DNA of 64,000 nucleotides from Afipia felis ATCC 53690 (lineage in GTDB: Bacteria > Pseudomonadota > Alphaproteobacteria > Rhizobiales > Xanthobacteraceae), in the NCBI RefSeq assembly GCF_000314735.2, contig NZ_KB375270.1, positions 310,001 to 374,000 on the forward strand, read 5' to 3'. Under the pieces are notes generated by a model. The model ran no database searches. It worked only from the letters and a program-made list of their open reading frames with translations, and was not told where the DNA came from. Within the stretch, counting starts at the first letter, position 1, and each line of letters opens with the position of its first letter. This document shows, piece after piece, positions 42,440 through 50,721 of the stretch. The translations under genes and the position numbers were made by a program.

Positions 42440-44350
42440 TCAGCGCGTTGCGTTGGCGTGCTTCCGGTCCGACTTGTCTGCGGTGTCGATCGGGTCGAGC
42501 CCGAGCGTGCGGCCGGGGAAGCCCGCGACATCGAAATAGCGCTGGCCGAGAACGCGCTGATACTGCACCACGGTCCGCAACCCGTTATCGCTGGGCTTTG
42601 AGATCAGCCGGCTGGTGACGGCAGCCTTGGGCGTGATGCCGTTCGGGATCGCTTCCGAAAGCACGCGCCCCATCAGTCCGCCGTTGGCGGTCGAGCGCAG
42701 GCCGAGGATCTGCGCGATGGTCATGCCGACGTCTGCATTGCTGGCGGGCAGCGTGTCGACATAGCCGGTTTTGAAGTCGGGACCGATCGCAGCCATGAAG
42801 TTCATGGTATCGGCGCGGCTGAAATTGCCGTGCATGCCCTGACCTTGCTGCAGGCGGGTGTCTGAGACAGTGACGCCACACAGCAGTGGATCGCCGCAAT
42901 CGGTAGCGTAGGAACGGAAGTTGATGACGATCGCCGGATGCGGCGTCGCGCCTGCGCCCTTCAGATTGATCGCGGAGAGAGGCAACGTGCCGGGAATGCG
43001 GCCAAGCTCGTCATGCACGAACAGACCGCTGACATAGTCCTGTTTCAGCAATGCGGCGACGATCTTGCGCGCCAATGCCTTGTTCGGCTTTTTGCCCTTC
43101 TTGCCGGTGCCGGGAATGTAGATCAGGTCCGAGCCGCCATTGGCCGCCACGATCACGTCGGGCTTGGCGGGGTTCTTGCCGATCAGGCCGTTGCCGAGGT
43201 GGGGGTAGGTGTTTGCCGCGACCGGCTGGTTCTTGTTGTCGGGGTCGTTGAGCGGAAGATCGAGTGCCTTGGCGAGGTCGAGCGCGACGAAGCCAGGCGG
43301 CAACTGGCCTTTGGGAACGTCTTTATATTCGCCGTTGGCGGCGCCGCTGGTCGTGCTTTCCTTCGAGATCGTCGAGAACCCATGGTCGGCCGAGACGACG
43401 ATGTTGGTCGAGTCCTCGAGGCCGAGGTCCTTCAGCGCCTGCCGTAGCTGGGCGAGGTTGTTGTCGGCGTTCTTGATGGCGGCGAGCGAGGTCGGGCCGT
43501 TGATGCCCGGCGTCAGCTTGCCGAGGCTGTCGCCCTGGTTGTGCTGCGTGCCGTCCGGGTCGCGCGACCATAGCACCAGCACGAAGGGCTTGTTGCGCGC
43601 CTTGAACATCGGCAGCACGGCCTTGGTCACCACGTCGGTGAAGTATTGCTGCTGATCGACGTTGGCGACGGTGGTGCCGGGCTTATCGGAATTGCCGGCC
43701 TTGCCGTTCTCGCCGCGCGTGGGTGCTTTCACCGGCAGGTTGGCGGCTTCGAGGGCTTTCTTGATCTCGTCGGAAAGCGGAATGCCGAGATCCTTGCCGT
43801 CCTTAGACGCGCCGGTCTGGTCGTCGATGACGATCGTCTTCGCGCCGCTGCGTTCGGTATGATCGAACATCAGGGTCGGGCCGAGCTTGCCGACTGCGGC
43901 GGTGGAGAAACCGGAGCGCCGGGCGGCCGCGAGGATCGTTTCCTCGTTGAGATAGTTGCCACCGAAATGGTCGTCGACATCGCCGAGCACCGGATCGTTC
44001 TCCAGGAACGGCGTCATCGATCCATGCGCGGCGCCGACTGGATAGCCGGAATAGATGGTGTTGCTGTAGACGCCGGTGTCGCCGAGATAATGGCCGGTCG
44101 CCATCCCCGAGGAGTTCGGCATGGTGAAGGTCGGGAACAGGGAATGGGGGTTCTTGAAGTTCACGCCCGCGTCCCGCAGCGCCGCCATTGCCGGTGCGGT
44201 TTCCGGGGTAACCTTCAGCGCCCGCAGGCCGTCCGGCACGAACAGGATCAAATTGTGCGGCGTGGCGTTGGCGGCATGGCTTGCGGACGGCAGGGCGGAG
44301 AGCAGGCCGGCAACGGCAAGGCCGAGCGGCAGCGAAACGCGGGCGCGCAT
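42440..44350 (-). CDS. Exported alkaline-phosphatase-superfamily phosphodiesterase
   Basis: 636 residues with signal peptide (MRARVSLPLGLAVAGLLSALPS); AGGAGA precedes the ATG. Type I phosphodiesterase/nucleotide pyrophosphatase fold: metal Asp in LFVPDGLRAL, nucleophile region LFPTFTMPNSSGMATGHYLG with Thr, the second metal site LVLWSRDPDGTQHNQGD and VVSADHGFSTIS. The catalytic layout looks complete. It is a periplasmic hydrolase of phosphodiesters or phosphonates; the substrate is unknown. It converges on the tail-anchored protein through the 34-nt palindrome. Confidence 0.92.
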   Translation of the reverse strand: MRARVSLPLGLAVAGLLSALPSASHAANATPHNLILFVPDGLRALKVTPETAPAMAALRDAGVNFKNPHSLFPTFTMPNSSGMATGHYLGDTGVYSNTIYSGYPVGAAHGSMTPFLENDPVLGDVDDHFGGNYLNEETILAAARRSGFSTAAVGKLGPTLMFDHTERSGAKTIVIDDQTGASKDGKDLGIPLSDEIKKALEAANLPVKAPTRGENGKAGNSDKPGTTVANVDQQQYFTDVVTKAVLPMFKARNKPFVLVLWSRDPDGTQHNQGDSLGKLTPGINGPTSLAAIKNADNNLAQLRQALKDLGLEDSTNIVVSADHGFSTISKESTTSGAANGEYKDVPKGQLPPGFVALDLAKALDLPLNDPDNKNQPVAANTYPHLGNGLIGKNPAKPDVIVAANGGSDLIYIPGTGKKGKKPNKALARKIVAALLKQDYVSGLFVHDELGRIPGTLPLSAINLKGAGATPHPAIVINFRSYATDCGDPLLCGVTVSDTRLQQGQGMHGNFSRADTMNFMAAIGPDFKTGYVDTLPASNADVGMTIAQILGLRSTANGGLMGRVLSEAIPNGITPKAAVTSRLISKPSDNGLRTVVQYQRVLGQRYFDVAGFPGRTLGLDPIDTADKSDRKHANATR

Positions 44351-44454
44351 GAATATCTCCTGAGGGGATGAAAACAGGCGGGTCCGGTGTAGTTTCTCCT
44401 CATGACAGTCTTGTTACATTTTGTGAGGTTCACACAGGGACGACGGGATCGCTG

Positions 44455-44754
44455 ATGGCGCGGACAATCAGACATCTTCTCGTTCATGGCCGGGTGCAGG
44501 GGGTCGGTTTCCGCGCCTGGGCGCAGGACACCGCCGACCGGCTTGGCGTGGAGGGCTGGGTCCGCAACAGGCGGGGCGGCGAGGTCGAGATGGTGGTGGC
44601 CGGCTCAGTGCAGGCCGTTGCCGCGATGGCCGAGGCCTGCCGCCAGGGGCCGTCCTTTGCCCGGGTCGCCCGTGTCGAGGAACGGGACGCGCAGGAGGGC
44701 GAACTGATGGCTCGCGGTGAGGAAAGGGGCTTCGCCGGCCTGCCGACGATTTAG
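44455..44754 (+). CDS. acyP: Acylphosphatase
   Basis: 99 residues from ATG 44455. Small enzyme hydrolysing acyl phosphates. The phosphate-binding signature VHGRVQGVGFRAWAQ contains the catalytic Arg, and the Asn lies in GWVRNRRGGEVEMVV. Length and motif spacing match the family. The N-terminal extension of the longer frame (from 44368) lies over the divergent promoter and is not used. Confidence 0.95.
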   Translation: MARTIRHLLVHGRVQGVGFRAWAQDTADRLGVEGWVRNRRGGEVEMVVAGSVQAVAAMAEACRQGPSFARVARVEERDAQEGELMARGEERGFAGLPTI

Positions 44755-44844
44755 GAACAGCTTACCGAAAACCGACAGGCCGCTTGTCAAGTTACCGCGA
44801 AACATCTAGCACTGGCGCGGTATTCCCTTATTTATTGGGCCATC

Positions 44845-46449
44845 GTGGGCACCCTTCCGCTGATTACGCCTGGCTTCCGTCGCATCCGGGCAAGCATTGC
44901 CTGCTGGCTCGATGACATCGAGACCGGCTGGTCCATTCCGGCGTTCATCCTGGGCTTCGTCGCGCTCTCGACGCTGATTTTAAGCATCGCCTACATCAGC
45001 AGCAATTTGCACATGGACGTCCTCGAGACGTGGTCCGTGGGGCGAACCTGGGCCTGGGGGTTTTGGAAACACCCGCCGCTGATGGGGTGGATGGCTCATA
45101 GCTGGATGGATGTGTTTCCGCTGACGGACTGGTCGTTCTGTCTGCTGGCGATGGCCAATGCAGGACTGGCGCTGTTTGCCGTGGATCTGATCGCGCGCCG
45201 TTTCGTGCGTGGCGACAAGCGGGCCGTCATCCTGCTGCTGCTGCTTTTGATGCCGGTCTATCAATTCCATGCCGAGAAGTTCAACGCCAACACCGTACTG
45301 CTCGCGGTCTGGCCGCTGGCGACCTACTGCTTCCTGCGCTCGTTCGAGGAACGCACGGCGGGCTGGGCTGCCGCGACCGGCTTTTTGTGCGCGGTTGCGA
45401 TGCTCGGCAAATATTATTCGATCTTTCTCCTGCTCGGATTTGTGATCGCCGCCATTCTTCATCCCGACCGCATGCGGTATCTGCGCTCCAAGGCACCGTG
45501 GATTTCGCTGGTGTGCGGGCTGATCGGGATCGCGCCGCACGTCTATTGGCTGTGGCAGAACAATTTCGGGCCGTTTCATTATGCGATGCATATGCACGTC
45601 AAGCACGACGTTCATTCGTTCAAGGGCGTCGTGCTTTTCGCATTGACCAATATTGCCTACCTGCTGCTGCCCGTGGTCAGCCTTGCCGTCATGTTGCGTT
45701 CGCAATTGCGCGAATGGGGAAGGAATCTCAAGACACTTCCCTCCGGGCTGCTGCTGTTGTTTCTGGTGTTCGCGGCGAGTTTCCTGTCGCCGATGCTGAC
45801 GGTCCTTGTTCTCGCCAGCGATTTGCCGACGACATGGCATTTCCAGGGACTGTTCTTCGTCATCCTGATAGCTGTCTGTGCCTTGCGTTTTGAGATTCCC
45901 CGCATCGAGACGGTTAATCTTGCGACCCTGGTCGGATCCCTGTTTCTGTGCGCACTGCTCGCGTCGCCGGTGTACGCGCTTTACCGGAACGTCAGGCCCA
46001 ATGAGAGCGGTCGCGACTTTTACCGGGGCGCTTCCGACGTGCTGACGGCTGCATGGCATGAGGCCTACGGGACGCGGCTCGAACGCGTCAGCGGCGAAGA
46101 TGGGCTTGCCTTCGCCACGGCGTTCTACAGCCCGGATCATCCCGTCTACAGCCGTCCTTTTGCTTACCAGCACGAATGGGGCATGCCGAGAAACAGTACT
46201 TTCGCAAAGGGCTGGAGCGCTCTTTGCTTTGAAGGCGAGGCCGGCTGCGTGGAGTGGATGGCGAGGGTCGTGCAGGCCGCTCCCCGCGCGCGTCAGTGGA
46301 CCTTCCCGGTGCACCTCTCTTTGTGGGGAATTCGCGGGGCGACGCGTAACGTGACGGCCATCATGGTTGCACCTCTTGCGAAGCCGGAAGAAGAGAGCGC
46401 ACCGGCGGAACGGCTTGACGAGGTCGGTGCGCGCAAGCGGACCGACTGA
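44845..46449 (+). CDS. Glycosyltransferase family 39 membrane protein
   Basis: 534 residues beginning at GTG 44845. About ten to twelve membrane helices. GT39/ArnT-type features: the first periplasmic loop with DVLETWSVGRTWAWGFWKHPPLMGW (landmarks: acidic DxxE and HPPL), then repeated hydrophobic helices and a C-terminal periplasmic domain (about 390-534). Such enzymes move a sugar from a polyprenyl-phosphate donor to lipid A, protein or cell-wall polymers. Target unknown; no envelope glycan operon is adjacent. The stop abuts the stop of the convergent LysR gene. Confidence 0.88.
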   Translation: MGTLPLITPGFRRIRASIACWLDDIETGWSIPAFILGFVALSTLILSIAYISSNLHMDVLETWSVGRTWAWGFWKHPPLMGWMAHSWMDVFPLTDWSFCLLAMANAGLALFAVDLIARRFVRGDKRAVILLLLLLMPVYQFHAEKFNANTVLLAVWPLATYCFLRSFEERTAGWAAATGFLCAVAMLGKYYSIFLLLGFVIAAILHPDRMRYLRSKAPWISLVCGLIGIAPHVYWLWQNNFGPFHYAMHMHVKHDVHSFKGVVLFALTNIAYLLLPVVSLAVMLRSQLREWGRNLKTLPSGLLLLFLVFAASFLSPMLTVLVLASDLPTTWHFQGLFFVILIAVCALRFEIPRIETVNLATLVGSLFLCALLASPVYALYRNVRPNESGRDFYRGASDVLTAAWHEAYGTRLERVSGEDGLAFATAFYSPDHPVYSRPFAYQHEWGMPRNSTFAKGWSALCFEGEAGCVEWMARVVQAAPRARQWTFPVHLSLWGIRGATRNVTAIMVAPLAKPEEESAPAERLDEVGARKRTD

Positions 46450-47304
46450 TCACGCAGCGAGAACGATCTTGCGGAACGCGGCCGAAATGGCGCGCAGCGC
46501 CGCGAGCTGCGTGGCGTCGCTCACACGCGAATAGAGCATGACTTTCGACTTGCCGAGCTTTGGCAGCTTATAGGTCGTACCGATATCGATCAGTCCGGGC
46601 GGGGCGATGCGACGGGCAAGCGGCGCCGCGCCGAGGCCTGCTTCGGCCGCCGCAACGACGGCGGTGACGCCGCCGCCGATGAACGTTTCCGTCCACGGCA
46701 GTTTCGCCTTGTCGAGCGCGCGCACCGCAAGGGCGCGAACGCCGCAGGACGGCGCGAGTGTTGCGATGGGGAGTCGTTCCCCGACAGCCCATTTGAACGC
46801 CGGCGCGGCGAACCAGCCGAATTCATCCTCGGTCAGCTTTTCGCCGCCGCGATGGCTTCCTTCCGGCCGCACGATCACCGCGTCGAGCGTCCCGGCATCG
46901 AAGGCATCGAGCAGGTCGTGCGAAAAACCGATCTGCACGGTGATGGTGAGTGACGACGAGAGCGACCGTAGCCGCTCCATGATGGGCACGAGTTCGGGAC
47001 CGGCGGCGTGATCGCTGAAGCCGAGTGCTAGCTGCTTGCGCGCAGCCTGCGCGCCGTTCAACGCGCGGTCATGAGCATCGATCAGAGCCTGCGCGTCCTT
47101 CCTGAACGTGATGCCGTCCGCTGTCAGCCGGACGGCACGGGGCGAGCGTTCGACGAGGCGCCTGCCGAGCGTCGCCTCCAGCCGCTGCAGTTTCATGGAG
47201 ACCGCGGCCTGCGTGGTGCCGAGCACTTCGGCTGCGCGGGTGAAATTCTGCAGGTCCGCCACCAGCAGGAAGGCCTGAACGGTTTCGATGTCGAGCGTGC
47301 TCAT
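46450..47304 (-). CDS. LysR-family transcription regulator
   Basis: 284 residues. N-terminal winged helix (about 3-62: ETVQAFLLVADLQNFTRAAE, GTTQAAVSMKLQRLEATLGRRL) and C-terminal effector-binding domain (about 90-280). It is divergent from the tautomerase gene and a perfect inverted repeat lies between them, so it likely controls both. Effector unknown. Confidence 0.94.
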   Translation of the reverse strand: MSTLDIETVQAFLLVADLQNFTRAAEVLGTTQAAVSMKLQRLEATLGRRLVERSPRAVRLTADGITFRKDAQALIDAHDRALNGAQAARKQLALGFSDHAAGPELVPIMERLRSLSSSLTITVQIGFSHDLLDAFDAGTLDAVIVRPEGSHRGGEKLTEDEFGWFAAPAFKWAVGERLPIATLAPSCGVRALAVRALDKAKLPWTETFIGGGVTAVVAAAEAGLGAAPLARRIAPPGLIDIGTTYKLPKLGKSKVMLYSRVSDATQLAALRAISAAFRKIVLAA

Positions 47305-47321
47305 GGCATAATCAATTTATG

Positions 47322-47346
47322 TTATCATTGATATCAAGAATGATAA
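47322..47346. promoter_or_regulatory. Probable LysR operator
   Basis: Perfect inverted repeat TTATCATT-N9-AATGATAA centred between the divergent LysR and tautomerase genes. It includes the T-N11-A type core expected of LysR-family sites. It begins 18 bp upstream of the lysR start codon (minus strand) and ends about 70 bp before the tautomerase start, which suits both autorepression and activation. Confidence 0.7.
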
Positions 47347-47415
47347 GATACCAAAATCATGGTCGCGGGTCTAGCTTGCTTCTGTCAGCAAGGCAGTATT
47401 TCAAGGAGACAGACC

Positions 47416-47844
47416 ATGCCCCTCATCACCGTTCAGTATTCATCCACCAAGGAGGTTCCTCCGGCAAAGGCGGAGATCGCCGCAGCCGTGAGCGAGTTGT
47501 CGTCGAACATCCTGCACAAGGATCCGAAGGTTACCGCGATCATCGTGCAGGCGGTCGAGGCGTCTGACTGGTTCGCCGGCGGCCGTTCGCTCGCCGAACA
47601 GAAACTCTCGAGCGTCTGGCTCGATATCCACATCACCGACGGCACCAACAGCAAGGACGAGAAGGCCGAGTTCATCGCGGCGACGTTCAAGAGGTTCGGC
47701 GAACTGCTGGGGTCGCTGCACACCGAAAGCTATGTGCACGTGCACGAAGTGCGCGCGGACGCTTATGGTTTCGGCGGACTGACGCAGGAGCGGCGCTACA
47801 TCGCGAAGAAACTATGGATTCCGCCGTATCAGCTCGCGGTGTGA
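47416..47844 (+). CDS. Tautomerase family protein (4-oxalocrotonate tautomerase/MIF fold)
   Basis: 142 residues. Starts MPLITVQYS, so the catalytic N-terminal Pro is exposed after Met removal. AAGGAGAC lies six bases upstream. The two beta-alpha-beta units expected of a long (fused) tautomerase are seen (LSSNILHKDPKVTAIIVQAV and EFIAATFKRFGELLG). Substrate unknown. Probable target of the divergent LysR regulator; followed by a 16-bp-stem terminator. Confidence 0.88.
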   Translation: MPLITVQYSSTKEVPPAKAEIAAAVSELSSNILHKDPKVTAIIVQAVEASDWFAGGRSLAEQKLSSVWLDIHITDGTNSKDEKAEFIAATFKRFGELLGSLHTESYVHVHEVRADAYGFGGLTQERRYIAKKLWIPPYQLAV

Positions 47845-47866
47845 CTACGTCATTACTGACATGTCC

Positions 47867-47901
47867 AATATTCGGGAAAGCCGATGGCTTTCCCGAATAT
47901 T
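47867..47901 (+). terminator. Terminator after the tautomerase gene
   Basis: 16-bp perfect stem AATATTCGGGAAAGCC/GGCTTTCCCGAATATT with a three-base GAT loop, 22 bp after the tautomerase stop, followed by TT. The stem is symmetrical and could act on either strand, but only the plus strand has a gene ending here. Confidence 0.85.
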
Positions 47902-47978
47902 TTGCGATTCTGGATTGCTCTTGCACCGGTATGCGTTTGGAGTAGATCATCTCATCCACCGTCAATTGGAGTCTTGTT

Positions 47979-48362
47979 ATGTTCAGCCACATCATGGTCG
48001 GTTCGAATAACATCGAAGCGGCGAAGAAATTCTATGACGCGATCTTCACCGCAGCCGGTGGAACGGCCGGGACCGTCGATGCAAAGGGCCGCGTCGCCTA
48101 TACCGACGGCAACGTCCGATTCCTGATCACCAAGCCGATCAACGGCCAGCCGGCGACCTTTGCCAATGGCGGCACCATCGGCCTGAGCATCAAGAGCCCG
48201 GCTCTGGTCGATGCATGGCACGCGGCCGGCGTTGCGAACGGTGGCACCACCGCTGAAAATCCTCCGGGCGTTCGCGAGTCGGGCGGCAAGAAGGTGTACC
48301 TCGCCTATATGCGCGATCCCGACGGCAACAAGCTCTGTGCCCGGTCGTCTTACCCCGGCTAA
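47979..48362 (+). CDS. VOC (glyoxalase/dioxygenase fold) protein
   Basis: 127 residues: MFSHIMVGSNNIEAAKKFYD with the first metal His position, NGGTIGLSIKSPALVDAWHA, and VYLAYMRDPDGNKLCAR at the end. Two beta-alpha-beta-beta-beta units of the vicinal oxygen chelate fold. Enzyme activity (lyase, dioxygenase, resistance protein) cannot be assigned. It stops 12 bp from the convergent lipB. Confidence 0.9.
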   Translation: MFSHIMVGSNNIEAAKKFYDAIFTAAGGTAGTVDAKGRVAYTDGNVRFLITKPINGQPATFANGGTIGLSIKSPALVDAWHAAGVANGGTTAENPPGVRESGGKKVYLAYMRDPDGNKLCARSSYPG

Positions 48363-48374
48363 AGACCGCGACGA

Positions 48375-49100
48375 TCAATCCGCCGCTTCGGGCAGGGCCG
48401 GTTCGAGGGCGCCGAACACGTCCTCGAACGCCTGCCGGAGCGCGATATCGACATCATGCATGGTCACCGGCAGGCCGAGATCGGCAAGGCTGGTGACGCC
48501 GTAGCGCGGGTCTTCGATCCCGCACGGCACGATGCCGGTGAAATGCGACAGCTCCGGTTCGACGTTGATGGCGATGCCGTGCAGCGACACCCAGCGTTTC
48601 AGCCGGACGCCGATCGCGGCGATCTTGTCCTCATAGCCTTCGCCCTTCTCGGGCCGCTTCACCCAGACGCCAACGCGGTCTTCCCGCCGTTCGCCGTGCA
48701 CATTGAAGGCGGCGAGCGTCGCGATGATGAGCTGTTCAAGATTGGCGACGTAGGCACGTACGTCCGGCCGCCGCCGCTTCAGATCCAGCATCAGGTAGAC
48801 CACGCGCTGGCCGGGACCGTGATAGGTGAACTGGCCGCCGCGGCCGGTGGCGAACACTGGGAAACGGGCGTCGACGAGATCGCCCGGCCGGGCGCTGGTG
48901 CCGGACGTATAAAGAGGGGGATGCTCCAGGAGCCAGACGAGCTCCGGTGCGGTACCCTCGGCGATCGCCGCCGCTCGCGCCTCCATGATCGCGAGCGCCT
49001 CCTCGTAATCGACCAGCGAATCCGTCACCCGCCATTCGACGGCGGCGCCGGCCGCGGCAGAAAACGGTGATGAGGCAAGGGTATCGCGAAAATTAACCAT
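48375..49100 (-). CDS. lipB: Lipoyl(octanoyl) transferase
   Basis: 241 residues. Transfers octanoate from acyl carrier protein to lipoate-dependent enzymes. Signature [21 protein letters not shown], catalytic Lys in [23 protein letters not shown] and catalytic Cys in [19 protein letters not shown]. Full length. It is divergent from an orphan FliN-like gene 54 bp away. Confidence 0.96.
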   Translation of the reverse strand: MVNFRDTLASSPFSAAAGAAVEWRVTDSLVDYEEALAIMEARAAAIAEGTAPELVWLLEHPPLYTSGTSARPGDLVDARFPVFATGRGGQFTYHGPGQRVVYLMLDLKRRRPDVRAYVANLEQLIIATLAAFNVHGERREDRVGVWVKRPEKGEGYEDKIAAIGVRLKRWVSLHGIAINVEPELSHFTGIVPCGIEDPRYGVTSLADLGLPVTMHDVDIALRQAFEDVFGALEPALPEAAD

Positions 49101-49154
49101 CTGTTCACCATAGCGTGGTGATCTGGAAAAAGCAGTCTTTCCGGGTCAGGTACA

Positions 49155-49397
49155 GTGGCGACAATCGATAACGTTTCCGTCGATCTCATGGTGGTTCTTG
49201 GGACCACCAGGATGCCTATTCATCAGGTCATGCGGTTGAGCCGCGGGGCCATCATCGAACTTGATGCCACCGAGCAGGACGAGGTCAAGGTTCTGGCCAA
49301 CAACCTGCCGATCGCGTCTGGGGCGGTGATCGTCAACCGCAACCGGATCGCCGTCGAGGTGAAGCGGATGTTGCCGAAAACGGCCGACCAGCGTTAG
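49155..49397 (+). CDS. Orphan FliN-like (SpoA/FliM-FliN C-terminal) domain protein
   Basis: 80 residues, GTG start at 49155. The whole protein is a SpoA-type domain: VSVDLMVVLGTTRMPIHQVM, LSRGAIIELDATEQDEVKVLANNLPIASGAVIV (landmark blocks) and a final NRIAVEVKRM. In FliN this domain forms the C-ring of the flagellar motor; in type III secretion its homologue is HrcQ/SctQ. No flagellar gene is adjacent; it is much shorter than typical FliN because the N-terminal part is missing. It may serve as a second C-ring subunit. Confidence 0.85.
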   Translation: MATIDNVSVDLMVVLGTTRMPIHQVMRLSRGAIIELDATEQDEVKVLANNLPIASGAVIVNRNRIAVEVKRMLPKTADQR

Positions 49398-49592
49398 GGC
49401 GGGAGGGCTTCGGGCCTCGCCCAGCGGGTCGTTTTCGCAAGAAAGCCCCGGTTTTAAAGGCATAACAAGAAAGATGCGGGGCTGTGGGCCGAAGCTCTGT
49501 AAGCCCTTGTTTCTGAATGATCCATTTGTTACATCGGCGCCGTGACAGGGTCGATCCGGCCCGCCGGGGCCATGTTCCGGAATAGTCGCAAA

Positions 49593-49677
49593 GCGCTCGT
49601 GGCGGAATTGGTAGACGCGCTGCCTTGAGGTGGCAGTGAGTAAAATCGTGGGGGTTCGAGTCCCTCCGAGCGCACCA
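49593..49677 (+). tRNA. tRNA-Leu (anticodon GAG)
   Basis: 85 nt with encoded CCA (49675-49677). Acceptor stem GCGCTCG/CGAGCGC, anticodon stem CTGCC/GGCAG with loop TTGAGGT (anticodon GAG, reads CTC/CTT), and the long variable arm of leucine tRNAs (TGAGTAAAATCGTG). T-arm GGTTCGAGTCC. Confidence 0.96.
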
Positions 49678-49801
49678 GCCCGAAATTCCCATTGATTTAA
49701 CTGGTATTTTCCTGCTTTCGCCCTCACTTGGTGATGGGCGGGGAATTGTTCCGATTCGGCCTGCGGAAGCTGGCCGGATTGCCGTTAGCAGCAGGCACAG
49801 C

Positions 49802-50587
49802 ATGACCGGTTTTAAGATTCTCGAATTGCGTATCGGCCGTGCCGCACCACTCGGTGCGTCAGGCGCACTCAGCGCCATCGAGAAGCACAAGGTCGAGGGT
49901 GCGCTCGCGGCGGGTCCTCTCGGTCTCGATGGAGACGAGCAGGCAGACAGAAAGCATCATGGCGGGCCGGACAAGGCGATCCACGCCTACGCGGTGTCGC
50001 ATTTGCCGGGCTGGGCGAATGAATTGCCTGCGCAGGCAGAACGTTTCCGCCCCGGTGCGTTTGGAGAAAATCTCGTCATCGGTGGTGCGAGTGAAGCCGA
50101 CATCTGTCTCGGCGATCGCTGGCGCATCGGCTCAACGCTGGTCGAAGTCAGTCAAGGCCGCCAGCCGTGCTGGAAACTGAACTGGCGTTTCGAGGTGCCC
50201 GACATGGCGCGCCGCGTGCAGGAGAGTGGACGCACCGGCTGGTACTTTCGGGTGATCGAGCCGGGAGTCATTGCGGCGGGAGATCGGGGCACACTGGTGA
50301 CGCGGCCGCATGCTGCGTGGACGCTCACCCGCACATCGCATCTGCTTTATCACGACCGGATGAATCGTCCGGCGCTGGCCGAACTCGCGAAGTTACCGGG
50401 CCTGCCGGAGAACTTGGCGACGTCTGGCGGAAGCGCGGCTGTCTTCAGGCCAGACGGAGGACTGGTCGCGCCGCCTCGGTACGTCAGTGTAGTGCGCCGA
50501 TTTCTGCGTTTAGACTTTGTTAACCAACACGGCGCAGCCTGCTCTCAGATGGCGGTGGAATCGGAACTTGAGCCGACAGCCGCATGA
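49802..50587 (+). CDS. MOSC domain protein (YiiM-like)
   Basis: 261 residues. MOSC beta-strand domain of molybdenum-cofactor sulfurase relatives: LDGDEQADRKHHGGPDKAIHAYAV near the N terminus (landmark), FRPGAFGENLVIGG, CLGDRWRIGSTLVEVSQGRQPCWKLNWRF with the conserved Cys, and the C-terminal helical 3-alpha part. YiiM-type proteins take part in detoxification of N-hydroxylated compounds using Mo cofactor. Starts with ATG right after a tRNA-Leu/terminal gap of 124 bp. Confidence 0.92.
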   Translation: MTGFKILELRIGRAAPLGASGALSAIEKHKVEGALAAGPLGLDGDEQADRKHHGGPDKAIHAYAVSHLPGWANELPAQAERFRPGAFGENLVIGGASEADICLGDRWRIGSTLVEVSQGRQPCWKLNWRFEVPDMARRVQESGRTGWYFRVIEPGVIAAGDRGTLVTRPHAAWTLTRTSHLLYHDRMNRPALAELAKLPGLPENLATSGGSAAVFRPDGGLVAPPRYVSVVRRFLRLDFVNQHGAACSQMAVESELEPTAA

Positions 50588-50588
50588 G

Positions 50589-50620
50589 AGAGCCGCACGG
50601 CGTAGTGCCCGGGCGGCTCT
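50589..50620 (+). terminator. Possible terminator after the MOSC gene
   Basis: Stem AGAGCCGC/GCGGCTCT (50589-50596 with 50613-50620), 16-nt loop with partial inner pairing, followed by GTCATTTT. Starts 2 bp after the MOSC stop. The missing T tract directly behind the stem makes it a weak call. Confidence 0.5.
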
Positions 50621-50721
50621 GTCATTTTCAAAAATCCGAGGATGAGGCACGGCTCACGCAGGCGATAGCAAGGTGGCCGCGCGGGCACGAGGTGTTTCCT
50701 CATGCCCGCGCGAAGTGCTTG

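Noticed and set aside
44980..46314. 444-codon open frame on the minus strand
   Set aside because: Antisense to the GT39 gene. His/Arg/Gln-rich shadow without a ribosome-binding site.
49593..49677. Similarity between the 3' ends of tRNA-Leu and tRNA-Arg as attachment-site pair
   Set aside because: The shared bases are the normal T-arm and a similar acceptor stem, with several mismatches. This is tRNA homology, not a duplicated attachment site.
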